A stretch of 64,000 nucleotides of DNA from Shewanella frigidimarina (GTDB taxonomy: Bacteria > Pseudomonadota > Gammaproteobacteria > Enterobacterales > Shewanellaceae): NCBI RefSeq assembly GCF_003797125.1, contig NZ_RKKE01000004.1, forward strand, positions 124,001-188,000. Reading direction: 5' to 3'. Positions 17,218 through 26,516 of the stretch are shown here, piece by piece. Made by a program: the position numbers and the translations under genes. Below the pieces are notes generated by a model. The model was not told the DNA's origin and searched no databases. It was given only the letters and a program-made list of their open reading frames with translations. Each line of letters opens with the position of its first letter. The stretch's first letter is position 1.

Positions 17218-17922
17218 ATGACCACTATCGTCACCTTAAAAAACATGAGTAAAGGGTTTCGCGATGGCGAGTCATTCCATTCGGTGCTTAACAATGTCAG
17301 CCTAACACTGCAACAAGGCCAAACGATTGCGTTAACAGGCCCTAGTGGCAGTGGTAAAAGTACCTTACTGAATATTATTGGTGGCTTTGAAACCATAGAC
17401 AGCGGCGACATGTTAATCCGCCAAACAGGCAACATGCATTCGGTGACAAAGTGGCAAGATAAACAATGGAGCCAATATCGACGTCAGTCACTCGGGGTAA
17501 TATTTCAACAGTTTAACTTGCTCACCCCATTAAATGTGTGTGACAACATTCAGTTTTCACTGGCGCTTAATCAGTTAGCGTGGAGCCCTTGGTGTGATGA
17601 ACTTTGCCACCAGCTTGGCTTAACACCACTGCTAGATCGTAACGTCGAAAACCTATCCGGTGGGCAACAACAGCGGGTGGCCATTGCGAGGGCACTCGCT
17701 CATAAACCACAACTCATATTAGCCGACGAACCGACAGGTAATCTTGATCAACATGCCGGATTACAAGTCATGCAACTGCTAACCGAACTCGCTCAACAAG
17801 CCAACTGCTGTATCTTAATGGTGACCCATAGCGAACAATGCGCCGCTTTTATGCAGCATCGCTGGCACGTCGAAAATCAGCAGGTTGTGATTAACCCTGC
17901 TGACATGACATTGCAAGGTTAA
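17218..17922 (+). CDS. ABC transporter ATP-binding protein, LolD/MacB type
   Basis: A 234-aa ATPase with Walker A GPSGSGKST (41-49), signature LSGGQQQR (146-153) and Walker B LILADE (166-171). The family is the one that works with FtsX-type permeases (LolD, MacB, FtsE) to move lipoproteins or drive mechanotransmission across the envelope. It is first in a three-gene operon, 4 bp before the permease gene, with GGAG just before its ATG. Substrate cannot be told from this gene; the AttH-like lipoprotein downstream suggests an envelope lipid or lipoprotein process. Confidence 0.93.
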   Translation: MTTIVTLKNMSKGFRDGESFHSVLNNVSLTLQQGQTIALTGPSGSGKSTLLNIIGGFETIDSGDMLIRQTGNMHSVTKWQDKQWSQYRRQSLGVIFQQFNLLTPLNVCDNIQFSLALNQLAWSPWCDELCHQLGLTPLLDRNVENLSGGQQQRVAIARALAHKPQLILADEPTGNLDQHAGLQVMQLLTELAQQANCCILMVTHSEQCAAFMQHRWHVENQQVVINPADMTLQG

Positions 17923-17926
17923 GCCC

Positions 17927-20524
17927 ATGATGACTCACTCTTCATCATACTTATCCTCAATTAAGCGTTTAAGATTATGCTTGCAGCTGTTTGCCAGCCA
18001 TTATCGTCACGCCCCATTGCAAGCTAGCGCAATTTTATTGGGCATCATGCTGGCGGTAACGTTATTGATTGGCGTATACGCCACTAACGAAAATGCTAAA
18101 CAAAGCTATGGCAATGTATCCGAACTAATGAGCCAACAAGCTCGACTATCGATTAGTCACCGCACTGAAGACAGCATTGATGAGTCGGTTTATTTTGCGT
18201 TAGCCAATACAGGATTCAACACCATCGCCAGCATTGAAGGAATTGCAACCGATGAACAAGGCAGGCTATGGCGAGTTAATAGTAGTGATGTAGTCGCCGC
18301 GATGACCAGCAGTATGCAACTACAGCAATCGGGTACTAGCTCATCGATAACAGCGACGCATATTCCGTTAGCAGAACTACTGGCAGGCAAAACTAAAGTG
18401 CTAATGTCGACAAGCCAGCGCGAACGCATGAGTAAAGTGACTAACAACACTGACCGCATAATACTTAATGGTATGCCTGTTGAATTTGTTGCCATTGACG
18501 ATTCATGGGGACTTGGTTCTGCTATTTTGGCCGATATCTCACTCGCTCAACCTATGCTGAATATGCAGGGTAAATTAAGCTACATTGCCGTATTTGATTC
18601 CCCCTCCGCAGATACAAATATCTCAGACGCAAACGAATCAGAAACAGATGTGCAACTAATCGCTCGATTAACGCATACCTTAACCCAAGCGGGGATTGAT
18701 CCCACCAAGCTGAACTTCACCACCCAAACAAGTGAAGGCGAATCACTTACCGCCCTCACTGCCAGCTTTCATCTTAATCTTGATGCCATGAGCATGTTGG
18801 CCTTTGTGGTCGGCTTATTTATCGCTTATAACGGGGTTCGTTATAGCTTAATGAAGCGTCAAAAATTGCTAGTGCAAATCATGCAGCAAGGGCTTGATAG
18901 ACGCACCATCATGCTAGCCCTAAGCATTGAAATAGTCTGTTTAGTGTTTATAGGTTGTGTATTAGGTTTTATTGTCGGACTGCAATTATCGCAATGGTTA
19001 CAACCTATGGTCGCGATGACTCTTGAGCAGCTATATGGCGCTAAATTGTTACCGGGAAACTGGCAGTGGCAATGGTTTGCACAAGCGCTCGTATTAACCC
19101 TGTCTGCAGCCTTTGCTGCTTGTATTCCAATGCTAATAAACCTTATTAACACCCCACTTGCACAAGGGGCTCAAAAGCAGCCACAAAGCCAACAGTTCAG
19201 TATTATTCATTGGCGACAATTCATTATTGCGGCATCACTACTTTTGGTTTGCACTATCGCGTTTGCATTTACTGAACAATATCGCCATAGCTTAATATTA
19301 CTAGGCGTGCTCTCGGTCGCGATTCCATTACTGTTACCACAATGTCTGCATTGGGCGGTTAACTTACTCAGTCCTTTTATGCCTAAAGGGTTGTGGCATT
19401 ATGTGATTGCCGAAACCAAAGAGATTATTGCCCCACTCGCTCTGGCGATGATGGCTATGCTGCTAGCTTTGTGTGCCAACATTGCCATGAATACCTTAGT
19501 GGGTAGTTTTGAAATCACCTTAAAAAAATGGCTCGATGCCCGTTTGCATGCAGACTTATACATTAGACCCAACCCAAACCAAATCGATACATTAACGCTA
19601 TTATTAAAACAAGACCCCAAGGTTGAGGCTATTTATGAGCAATGGACTGTCGATAGCCATCTTAATCGAGCTGAAACACCGCAAACACAAGTGCCAATTC
19701 ATTTAGTCAGTCGTGACCATTTGTCGTTAACTGAAACCACCGTGTTTAAAACCACTGCCGATGATTTTTGGACAACCTTCACAGCAGGTGAAAGCCTGAT
19801 GATCAGTGAGCCATTATCGATAAAATACCAACTCGATATAGGCGATAAAGTCCAACTATCGCAACTTGATCAGCACATCATGACGATTGGCGGTATTTAT
19901 TACGATTATGGTAATCCCCAAGGCGAAGCGATTATTACTCAGTCTTTATGGCAGCAATCTCAATTACCAGCAAAACCCATTAGCCTGGCAGTGTCTTATC
20001 AAGGCGATATTACCCCGCTACAAAACAGTATTAGCCAACAGCTCAACTTGTCTTCAGCCTATATGTACAGTCAACAGCGGATTAAAACAGAAGCGATTAA
20101 TATGTTTAACAAAACATTTTCGATCACTGTGGTACTCAACAGTTTGACCTTACTGGTGGCGGCAATCGGTTTATTCAGTGCCTGTATAATGCTAACGCAA
20201 GCGAGGCAAGCGCCATTAGCCCGCTTGTATGCTCTAGGCGTTAGCCGTAATCAATTACGGATGATGGTGTTAGTACAAATGCTATTTATCGTATTTTTAA
20301 CCTGCTTTCTCGCGTTACCGACAGGCGCGTTACTGGGTTATTTATTAATTCATAAAGTCACATTACAAGCATTTGGCTGGAGCATCGCCATGGTGTGGGA
20401 TTGGGCTGCATATGCTCAAGTGGTGATCATTGCTGTAGTCAGTTGTTTACTGGCAGTGTGTTTACCTTTGTATTGGCAAACCAGAAAACCCTTGATATCA
20501 AGTTTGCAACAGGAAGCGCTATGA
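17927..20524 (+). CDS. Large FtsX-family ABC permease, 865 aa
   Basis: The protein has an N-terminal membrane helix (about 37-53), a long periplasmic stretch, a three-to-four-helix block at about 290-405, more helices at about 425-530, a second periplasmic domain (about 545-730) and a final three-helix FtsX block (about 735-860). Two FtsX domains in one chain is the DUF214-type duplicated arrangement, so one polypeptide may replace a LolC/LolE-like pair. It follows the ATPase gene by 4 bp, and its TGA overlaps the ATG of the lipoprotein gene (ATGA). Confidence 0.9.
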   Translation: MMTHSSSYLSSIKRLRLCLQLFASHYRHAPLQASAILLGIMLAVTLLIGVYATNENAKQSYGNVSELMSQQARLSISHRTEDSIDESVYFALANTGFNTIASIEGIATDEQGRLWRVNSSDVVAAMTSSMQLQQSGTSSSITATHIPLAELLAGKTKVLMSTSQRERMSKVTNNTDRIILNGMPVEFVAIDDSWGLGSAILADISLAQPMLNMQGKLSYIAVFDSPSADTNISDANESETDVQLIARLTHTLTQAGIDPTKLNFTTQTSEGESLTALTASFHLNLDAMSMLAFVVGLFIAYNGVRYSLMKRQKLLVQIMQQGLDRRTIMLALSIEIVCLVFIGCVLGFIVGLQLSQWLQPMVAMTLEQLYGAKLLPGNWQWQWFAQALVLTLSAAFAACIPMLINLINTPLAQGAQKQPQSQQFSIIHWRQFIIAASLLLVCTIAFAFTEQYRHSLILLGVLSVAIPLLLPQCLHWAVNLLSPFMPKGLWHYVIAETKEIIAPLALAMMAMLLALCANIAMNTLVGSFEITLKKWLDARLHADLYIRPNPNQIDTLTLLLKQDPKVEAIYEQWTVDSHLNRAETPQTQVPIHLVSRDHLSLTETTVFKTTADDFWTTFTAGESLMISEPLSIKYQLDIGDKVQLSQLDQHIMTIGGIYYDYGNPQGEAIITQSLWQQSQLPAKPISLAVSYQGDITPLQNSISQQLNLSSAYMYSQQRIKTEAINMFNKTFSITVVLNSLTLLVAAIGLFSACIMLTQARQAPLARLYALGVSRNQLRMMVLVQMLFIVFLTCFLALPTGALLGYLLIHKVTLQAFGWSIAMVWDWAAYAQVVIIAVVSCLLAVCLPLYWQTRKPLISSLQQEAL

Positions 20525-21708
20525 TCTCTGTTACCTTTAAAGGCATATACTCCATCGCTTTCAAGTTTGTATTACATACCAAGTTTACAACACGGCAAAC
20601 ACAATGGATGCTCCTTTTAGCATTGCCTCTTTGTGCAATGTTAACAGCCTGCTCACCTGCGCAAGATAGCGTCACAAAAGAGTCAACAATTAGTAGCATG
20701 TCGTCTGCATCAGCTGAAGGTTATAGCGAAGTCACTCAAGGTAAAACCTTACACTTTCCACAAGACCATTTAGCGCACGATGACTTTAAAATTGAGTGGT
20801 GGTATTTAACCGCAAACTTGATCACGGCTACAGGTGAAGATGTTGGCGTGCAATGGACTCAATTTCGTATTGGAATGACACCACCTCAAAAATCGACAGT
20901 TGCCACCAATGACTGGGAAACAAATCAGCTTTACATGGCTCATGCCGCTGTAACCACATCAAATGAACATTTATTAGCTGAGAAATGGTCACGAGGGCAC
21001 CCGCAACTTGCAGGTGTAAAATCGCAACCGTTTGAAGTGCATCAGCAAAACTGGCAATGGTTAGGTCAGTCTGACAGTCTTTTTCCGGCAACATTAAATG
21101 TGGCTAGTGATCAGTTTAGTTATCAATTACAGCTAAATAGTCAGCAACCGCTGCAATTACAAGGTGATAAAGGTTATAGCAGCAAAAGTGCAGACCAAAG
21201 CGTAGCGTCTTATTATTACAGCCAGCCTTTTATCGACGTAACAGGTCAAATAACTCGTCATGGCGTAACAGAACAAGTCAGCGGTAAAGCTTGGCTTGAC
21301 CGCGAATGGAGTTCACAATTTTTAACCAAAGCCCAGCAAGGTTGGGACTGGTTTTCACTGCGTTTAGACGACAATTCAACGCTAATGGCATTTAGACTGC
21401 GCGGCGAAAATGACCAAGCACACTTTTACAGTGCCAGAAGGATGTTTACTGATGGTAGTGGTCACAATATTAATAGCCGAGACAATCCTGGTGATATTGA
21501 TATGCAACCCACTCAGTGGCAACAAACCGCATTAGGCAATCATCCTATTGCATGGCGAATTAAGATTAATAGTGAAGCCATCGACGTCACGACCCAAGCT
21601 GTTAACCCTAACAGCGACATGCCAGTATCAACCTCATATTGGGAAGGCCCCATTACGATTAAAGGCAGTCACCAAGGTCAAGGTTACATGGAGCTTACTG
21701 GCTACTAG
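20521..21708 (+). CDS. AttH/CrtC-like lipocalin-fold lipoprotein
   Basis: About 395 aa. A hydrophobic signal ends in the lipobox LTAC (Cys44), so the mature protein should be a lipoprotein. The body matches the AttH/hydroxyneurosporene-synthase-like family: HDDFKIEWWYLTANL near the start, GKAWLDREWSSQF and WDWFSLRLDD. I chose ATG 20521 because it overlaps the permease stop (ATGA), though 29 residues before the hydrophobic core is long and ATG 20608 is possible. AttH-like genes commonly follow an FtsX-type permease and ATPase. Enzymatic activity is not established. Confidence 0.88.
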   Translation: MISVTFKGIYSIAFKFVLHTKFTTRQTQWMLLLALPLCAMLTACSPAQDSVTKESTISSMSSASAEGYSEVTQGKTLHFPQDHLAHDDFKIEWWYLTANLITATGEDVGVQWTQFRIGMTPPQKSTVATNDWETNQLYMAHAAVTTSNEHLLAEKWSRGHPQLAGVKSQPFEVHQQNWQWLGQSDSLFPATLNVASDQFSYQLQLNSQQPLQLQGDKGYSSKSADQSVASYYYSQPFIDVTGQITRHGVTEQVSGKAWLDREWSSQFLTKAQQGWDWFSLRLDDNSTLMAFRLRGENDQAHFYSARRMFTDGSGHNINSRDNPGDIDMQPTQWQQTALGNHPIAWRIKINSEAIDVTTQAVNPNSDMPVSTSYWEGPITIKGSHQGQGYMELTGY

Positions 21709-21756
21709 GTCTGCTGGTCATTTAAGTTGAATGTTGCACCAAGATTCGCTCAAAGG

Positions 21757-21780
21757 TTTTCTCGAAGATTTTCTCGAAGA
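21757..21780. repeat. Perfect 12-bp direct duplication
   Basis: TTTTCTCGAAGA occurs twice head to tail at 21757-21768 and 21769-21780, 49 bases after the AttH-like gene. No function is evident. The remaining bases up to about 21957 hold no gene I can support. Confidence 0.6.
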
Positions 21781-21957
21781 GAAGCAAGCCGCAGCCTACC
21801 TACAAAGATCATACCTCTCACAATCTCAATTTCCCATTCCTGGGAGCCGTGTTAGCAACAGGGTACCGAAAGGTTTTAATCGACAATAAAAGCTGTACCC
21901 CAAGCACAACATGCTTTACAAGCAATCCCTAAAACAGCATTTACCTAATTGTTAAAA

Positions 21958-21973
21958 TGAGATTTACATCACG
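21958..21973 (+). promoter_or_regulatory. CRP-like site upstream of napA
   Basis: TGAGA-TTTACA-TCACG matches the CRP half-sites TGTGA-N6-TCACA at 8 of 10 positions. It lies 148 bases before the napA ATG. CRP is known to be needed for anaerobic respiration genes in Shewanella, so activation of nitrate reductase is plausible. Confidence 0.5.
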
Positions 21974-22009
21974 CTGAAAAATGTGACCTTGCACAACTAT
22001 TAACCACTA

Positions 22010-22032
22010 TACCCATTCTGAGGTATACCCAT
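22010..22032 (+). promoter_or_regulatory. NarP-like 7-2-7 heptamer site upstream of napA
   Basis: TACCCAT (22010-22016), two bases, then TGAGGTA (22019-22025) form the inverted 7-2-7 arrangement typical of NarP/NarL. A third heptamer TACCCAT follows at 22026-22032. The site is about 90 bases before the napA start and 37 bases after the CRP-like site, suggesting joint nitrate and CRP control. Confidence 0.5.
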
Positions 22033-22120
22033 GTTATTAGTAAGGTCTAGACTCACTCTATCACGTCACCTCCAATGACTATCACGTACCAAGTACAACA
22101 TTCTAAGAGTGAGGAACACC

Positions 22121-24604
22121 ATGAGCATCAGTCGTCGCGAGTTTTTAAAAGCCAACGCCGCTGCCGCAGCAGCGTCGGCCGTGGGTATCGCTATTCCAAT
22201 TAATATCGTTCAAGCTGCAGAAGGTAAAAGTGAAATAAAATGGGATAAAGCCCCATGTCGCTTTTGCGGTGTAGGTTGTAGCGTCCTAGTAGGTACTCAA
22301 AATGGTAAAATTGTTGCTACTCAAGGCGACCCAGAAAGCCCTGTTAACAAAGGCTTAAATTGTATTAAAGGGTATTTCTTATCTAAAATCATGTATGGCA
22401 AGGACCGATTAACCTCGCCATTACTCAGAATGAAAGATGGTAAGTATGATAAAGAAGGTGATTTTACGCCAGTAAGCTGGGATGTTGCCTTTGATACCAT
22501 GGCCGAAAAATGGAAAGCCAGCATAGCCAAAAAAGGCCCAACCTCTGTAGGGATGTTTGGTTCTGGCCAGTGGACTATTTGGGAAGGCTACGCCGCATCT
22601 AAGCTTCATAAAGCAGGTTTTCTCACCAACAATATCGACCCGAATGCACGTCATTGTATGGCATCAGCTGTTGGCGGATTCATGCGTACCTTCGGGATTG
22701 ATGAACCCATGGGTTGTTATGATGACTTAGAAGCTGCTGACCACTTTGTATTGTGGGGCGCCAACATGGCAGAAATGCATCCCATCTTGTGGGCCCGCTT
22801 AACAGACCGTCGCTTAAGCCATAAAGATGCCCGCGTACACGTACTCTCTACCTATGAAAACCGTAGCTTTGACTTAGCAGATAATGCCATGGTGTTTAAG
22901 CCACAAACTGACTTGGTCATCTTAAATTATATTGCCAACTACATTATTCAAAACAAAGCCGTAAACAAAGACTTTGTTAGCAAGCACACTAAATTTGCCC
23001 TAGGTACCACTGACATTGGTTATGGCTTGCGCCCTGAACATCCATTGGAAAAGAAAGCTAAAAATCCAGGTAGCGGTGATGCCAAACCGATTAGCTTTGA
23101 CGAGTATGCAAAATTTGTTAGCACTTACACAGTTGAATACGCGGCAAAAATGAGCGGCGTACCGGCTGAAAAACTTGAGATTATGGCAAAAGCTTATGCC
23201 GACCCTAACATCAAAGTGATGAGCTTATGGACCATGGGTATAAACCAGCATACTCGTGGTGTGTGGGCAAATAACATGCTCTACAACATTCACTTACTCA
23301 CCGGTAAAATAGCGACTCCAGGCAACAGCCCATTCTCATTAACCGGTCAACCTTCAGCTTGTGGTACTGCTCGTGAAGTAGGCACATTCTCACATCGTTT
23401 ACCTGCTGACATGGTGGTGAACAATGATAAACATCGTGAGATTACTGAAAAACTTTGGCAAGTCCCTGCCGGCACTATTCCAGCTAAACCTGGATACCAT
23501 GCCGTGCTGCAAAGCCGTATGCTTAAAGATGGTAAATTAAACTGTTATTGGACTATGTGTACTAACAATATGCAGGCTGGTCCTAATATCAATGATGAAG
23601 TTTATCCCGGATTCCGTAATCCAGAAAACTTTATTGTGGTCTCGGATCCTTACCCAACAATCACGGCAATGGCCGCAGATTTAATTCTTCCAACAGCAAT
23701 GTGGGTTGAAAAAGAAGGCTCATATGGTAACGCAGAAAGACGTACTCATTTCTGGCATCAGCTCGTACCAACGCCAGAAGGGTCTAAGTCAGATTTATGG
23801 CAGCTGGTTGAGTTCTCTAAGCGCTTTAAAGTCAGTGAAGTCTGGCCCGCTGAGCTAATCGCTAAACAACCAGAGTTAGCCGATAAAACATTATATGAAG
23901 TGTTATTTGCTAACGGCGTAATCAATAAGTTCCCAACCAGCGATTGTAAAGGTGCTTATAACGATGAAAACGAACACTTTGGCTTTTACTTGCAAAAAGG
24001 TATTTTCGAAGAATATGCACAATTTGGTCGCGGCCATGCACACGATTTAGCAGACTTTGACACTTACCATCAAACGCGAGGATTACGCTGGCCTGTCGTT
24101 AATGGCAAAGAAACCACCCGCCGCTTTGTTGAAGGCAGTGACCCTTATGTCAAAGCAGGTGAAGGATTCAATTTTTACGGTAAGCCAGATGGCAAAGCCG
24201 TCATATTTGCACTGCCTTATGAACCGGCAGCAGAAGAACCTAATGAAGAGTTCGATCTATGGATGTCAACAGGACGAGTGCTGGAACATTGGCACACAGG
24301 GTCAATGACCGCTCGCGTACCAGAATTGCATAAAGCGATGCCAAGTGCTCAAGTCTTTATGCACCCTGCTGACGCTAAAGCTCGTGGGTTAGCCCAAGGG
24401 GATGAGGTTACCGTTGCATCACCACGCGGCGAAATCAATACTCGAGTGGAAACTAAAGGCCGAAACAAGCCGCCTAGAGGTGTGGTATTTATGCCATTCT
24501 TCGACGCTAAGCAATTAGTGAACAAGCTGCTTTTGGATGCCACGGACCCATTATCAAAAGAAACTGATTTCAAAAAGTGTCCAGTGAAAATATTTAAAGC
24601 CTAA
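22121..24604 (+). CDS. napA: Periplasmic nitrate reductase catalytic subunit NapA
   Basis: An 827-aa molybdoenzyme that reduces nitrate to nitrite in the periplasm. It has a Tat signal (SRREFLK, then an Ala-rich core), a [4Fe-4S] ligand set C46, C49, C53 and C81, and the molybdenum ligand C179 in NARHCMASA. The start is ATG 22121, with TGAGGAA just before it; an in-frame GTG at 22109 is less likely. Full length and intact. The usual partners napD (maturation), napC or napGH (quinol oxidation) are absent from both sides; only napB follows, 95 bp downstream. CRP-like and NarP-like sites precede the gene. Confidence 0.97.
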   Translation: MSISRREFLKANAAAAAASAVGIAIPINIVQAAEGKSEIKWDKAPCRFCGVGCSVLVGTQNGKIVATQGDPESPVNKGLNCIKGYFLSKIMYGKDRLTSPLLRMKDGKYDKEGDFTPVSWDVAFDTMAEKWKASIAKKGPTSVGMFGSGQWTIWEGYAASKLHKAGFLTNNIDPNARHCMASAVGGFMRTFGIDEPMGCYDDLEAADHFVLWGANMAEMHPILWARLTDRRLSHKDARVHVLSTYENRSFDLADNAMVFKPQTDLVILNYIANYIIQNKAVNKDFVSKHTKFALGTTDIGYGLRPEHPLEKKAKNPGSGDAKPISFDEYAKFVSTYTVEYAAKMSGVPAEKLEIMAKAYADPNIKVMSLWTMGINQHTRGVWANNMLYNIHLLTGKIATPGNSPFSLTGQPSACGTAREVGTFSHRLPADMVVNNDKHREITEKLWQVPAGTIPAKPGYHAVLQSRMLKDGKLNCYWTMCTNNMQAGPNINDEVYPGFRNPENFIVVSDPYPTITAMAADLILPTAMWVEKEGSYGNAERRTHFWHQLVPTPEGSKSDLWQLVEFSKRFKVSEVWPAELIAKQPELADKTLYEVLFANGVINKFPTSDCKGAYNDENEHFGFYLQKGIFEEYAQFGRGHAHDLADFDTYHQTRGLRWPVVNGKETTRRFVEGSDPYVKAGEGFNFYGKPDGKAVIFALPYEPAAEEPNEEFDLWMSTGRVLEHWHTGSMTARVPELHKAMPSAQVFMHPADAKARGLAQGDEVTVASPRGEINTRVETKGRNKPPRGVVFMPFFDAKQLVNKLLLDATDPLSKETDFKKCPVKIFKA

Positions 24605-24626
24605 TACCGCTTTAATATTAATTGCT

Positions 24627-24662
24627 GCAGCTGTCGCGGGGTTATTACACCTTGACAGCTGC
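24627..24662 (+). promoter_or_regulatory. Hairpin between napA and napB
   Basis: GCAGCTGTC (24627-24635) pairs perfectly with GACAGCTGC (24654-24662) across an 18-base loop. No T-run follows. It may stabilise the napA 3' end or set the NapA:NapB ratio. It may also mark the scar where napGH is missing. Confidence 0.5.
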
Positions 24663-24705
24663 GACACTCGATTTCTACATTCATTAGGATGTAACGGAGA
24701 TGAAA

Positions 24706-25137
24706 ATGAAAAAACTACTTAGCGTCGCGGCCATACTATTAAGCCTTAGCGCATATTCTGGACAACAAGCCGTAGCAGATAATACCCCTGTAAAAGTAGA
24801 ATCTCGTGTAGGTAACGTCGCCATAACCGACAACTCACCTGCTGATGCTATCGCCACTTATCCGACTAGAGGTAAAGCTATCGCGCGCAGCTTTGCTGAA
24901 CAACCGCCGTTGATCCCTCATAAAAATAGCTATAGCATCTCTACAGACAAAAATGGCTGTCTAACATGCCATAGCTGGGATAAAGCAAAAAGAATGAAAG
25001 CAACGCCAGTGGCGAAGTCACACGTTGTGGATGATAAGGGCACAGTGAATGGCATGAACTACTTCTGTGTACAGTGTCATGTTGCCCAAGCAGATAATAA
25101 ACAGGAACTAGTGAAAAACACATTTACGACAAAGTAA
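24706..25137 (+). CDS. napB: Di-haem cytochrome c NapB, small subunit of periplasmic nitrate reductase
   Basis: About 143 aa with a Sec signal peptide ending near AVAD. Two haem-binding motifs are present, CLTCH (Cys85) and CVQCH (Cys121). NapB passes electrons to NapA. The conserved PRGKAIARSFAEQPPLIPH-like stretch is present (TRGKAIARSFAEQPPLIPH). The start may be ATG 24706 (GGAG 6 bases upstream) or ATG 24700. It is followed by a strong terminator. With no NapC or NapGH here, electrons must come from another quinol dehydrogenase, possibly CymA encoded elsewhere (inference). Confidence 0.96.
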   Translation: MKKLLSVAAILLSLSAYSGQQAVADNTPVKVESRVGNVAITDNSPADAIATYPTRGKAIARSFAEQPPLIPHKNSYSISTDKNGCLTCHSWDKAKRMKATPVAKSHVVDDKGTVNGMNYFCVQCHVAQADNKQELVKNTFTTK

Positions 25138-25177
25138 TTGATAAAGATATAAATCCCCCTCACTCCTCAATTTGAGC

Positions 25178-25203
25178 AATGCCACTTCTATCGAAGTGGC
25201 ATT
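25178..25203 (+). terminator. Terminator after napB
   Basis: AATGCCACTTC / GAAGTGGCATT (11 bp) with loop TATC is followed by TTTTT, about 40 bases after the napB stop. Confidence 0.92.
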
Positions 25204-25270
25204 TTTTTATTAGTTATTAGTGTCAGTGTTAAAACGGTACTTGCTCGAACAACAAAAGAACTAAAAACAA

Positions 25271-25290
25271 AACCCAGCCTAGGCTGGGTT
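25271..25290 (-). terminator. Hairpin terminator overlapping the stop codon of the 50-aa ORF
   Basis: AACCCAGCCTAGGCTGGGTT is a perfect 20-bp palindrome. On the minus strand it is followed by TTGTTTTTAG. The TAG stop of the small ORF lies in its centre, so the hairpin forms from the last codons of that gene. Confidence 0.75.
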
Positions 25291-25431
25291 TGTTGGTTGA
25301 GATGTCTGCGGTGTAACCGGCGAACTCGGTTCTGCAGCTGTTTGTGATGTATTAGATGATTGTATCTCATGCTGAACAGGCATCGCTGCTTGCCATAACG
25401 CACCGACCCATAAACTTGATGTTGATTTCAT
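25279..25431 (-). CDS. Small ORF, 50 aa, unknown
   Basis: The ORF begins MKSTSSLWVGALWQAAMPVQ and continues into a Ser/Thr/Pro/Gln-rich tail ending PTNPA. GGAG sits about 9 bases before the ATG at 25431, and an intrinsic terminator overlaps the stop codon, so it has the layout of a complete small transcription unit. The short hydrophobic start is too weak to call a signal peptide. It is divergent from the LysR gene and convergent with napB. No recognised family. Confidence 0.5.
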   Translation of the reverse strand: MKSTSSLWVGALWQAAMPVQHEIQSSNTSQTAAEPSSPVTPQTSQPTNPA

Positions 25432-25525
25432 AACCATTACTCCGTTTTTGTTAACAGGTTCAAAGTAATCGTTTAGGGTTCATAGGTAAAATGAATAATT
25501 ACCATTGAGTGGATTCCATTTAAGC

Positions 25526-26410
25526 ATGAACATCCCAATCAAGACCTTACAGATCTTTCTCACCATAGTGGAAACCAAAAACTTTACCCGTGCGGCACAA
25601 AAATGTTTTATGACCCAACCGACATTGACAAAAACCATTCAACGTTTAGAAGACAATATGGGTGAGCAATTGTTAATAAGGAATAATCAAACAGTAGAAT
25701 TAACCCAAGCAGGACAATTGTTTGAGCACAGCGCACGGGAGATTTTAGGTCATTGGCACCGACTACAAGAAGGTATTAACAATCTCAGTGGCTTAAAATC
25801 AGGACGATTACGACTTGGAGTTTGCCCTATGATGAGTAGTTTAATCACTCCTTTGCTGACCGATTATCGACAAAAATATCCCGGAATCGAATTACAGATG
25901 TACGAGTATGGCGGATTTGGTTGTGAGCAAGCACTATTGAGCAACAGTCTAGATATTGCCTTTACTGCACTTCCGACAACGCATAAAACAGAGTTAGCAA
26001 GCCAACCTCTGACTAAATACCCTTTACTGGCTTGCTTACCAGAAGGCCATCCACTTGCTGACAATGCTGACATACGCTGGCAAGACTTTGAATCTTATCC
26101 TTTCATTCTTTACAACGAAGACTTTTCATTAGCAAAGTTAATTAATTATTTAAGTCGTAAAGTTGGCGTACATCTCAACATCGCCTTTCGAACAGGTCAG
26201 TGGGACTTTTTAGCCGCAATGGTTGAAGCTAACTTGGGTGTCGCGATTTTGCCCGAACCCATTTGCCAACGGTTAACCAATAGCAAACTGGTATTTAAAC
26301 CGATGCAACCGGCAATGACCTGGGATCTGGCATTAATATGGCGAGAGAATCTACCGTTAACCCCACCAGCCCAAGCACTATTAACGCTCAGCAGAAACAG
26401 TCATGAGTAA
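25526..26410 (+). CDS. LysR-family transcriptional regulator
   Basis: About 294 aa with the N-terminal LysR winged HTH (IKTLQIFLTIVETKNFTRAA, then FMTQPTLTKTIQRLEDNMG) and a periplasmic-binding-like effector domain (LRLGVCPMMSSLITPLL onward). I placed the start at ATG 25526 (MNIPIKTLQIF); an in-frame TTG at 25505 would add seven residues. The divergent neighbour is the 50-aa ORF, the usual geometry for a LysR target, but targets are not known. Confidence 0.9.
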   Translation: MNIPIKTLQIFLTIVETKNFTRAAQKCFMTQPTLTKTIQRLEDNMGEQLLIRNNQTVELTQAGQLFEHSAREILGHWHRLQEGINNLSGLKSGRLRLGVCPMMSSLITPLLTDYRQKYPGIELQMYEYGGFGCEQALLSNSLDIAFTALPTTHKTELASQPLTKYPLLACLPEGHPLADNADIRWQDFESYPFILYNEDFSLAKLINYLSRKVGVHLNIAFRTGQWDFLAAMVEANLGVAILPEPICQRLTNSKLVFKPMQPAMTWDLALIWRENLPLTPPAQALLTLSRNSHE

Positions 26411-26467
26411 TATCAATACGGTGTCATAATCATTTGATATCGTATAAACCACATAAAACAGGCATAA

Positions 26468-26495
26468 AAAAACCGCTGCCTAGGCAACGGTTTTT
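26468..26495. terminator. Bidirectional terminator between LysR gene and second EF-G gene
   Basis: AAAAACCG-C-TGCC, loop TA, GGCA-A-CGGTTTTT: a 12-bp stem with one internal mismatch and U-tracts in both directions, between convergent stop codons. Confidence 0.85.
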
Positions 26496-26516
26496 ATGGG
26501 CAGGTCGAAACTAGAA

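Noticed and set aside
20395..20520. Extended start for the AttH-like lipoprotein gene
   Set aside because: It would overlap the permease by 130 bp and place 42 unrelated residues before the lipoprotein signal; the ATGA overlap at 20521 is a better start.
22024..22068. Short ORF starting at ATG 22031, looked at as a napD remnant
   Set aside because: It runs only about 12 codons and has no NapD similarity; the ATG is part of a NarP-like heptamer.
25188..25403. 71-aa minus-strand reading frame after napB
   Set aside because: It runs through two intrinsic terminators and overlaps the better-supported 50-aa ORF in another frame.
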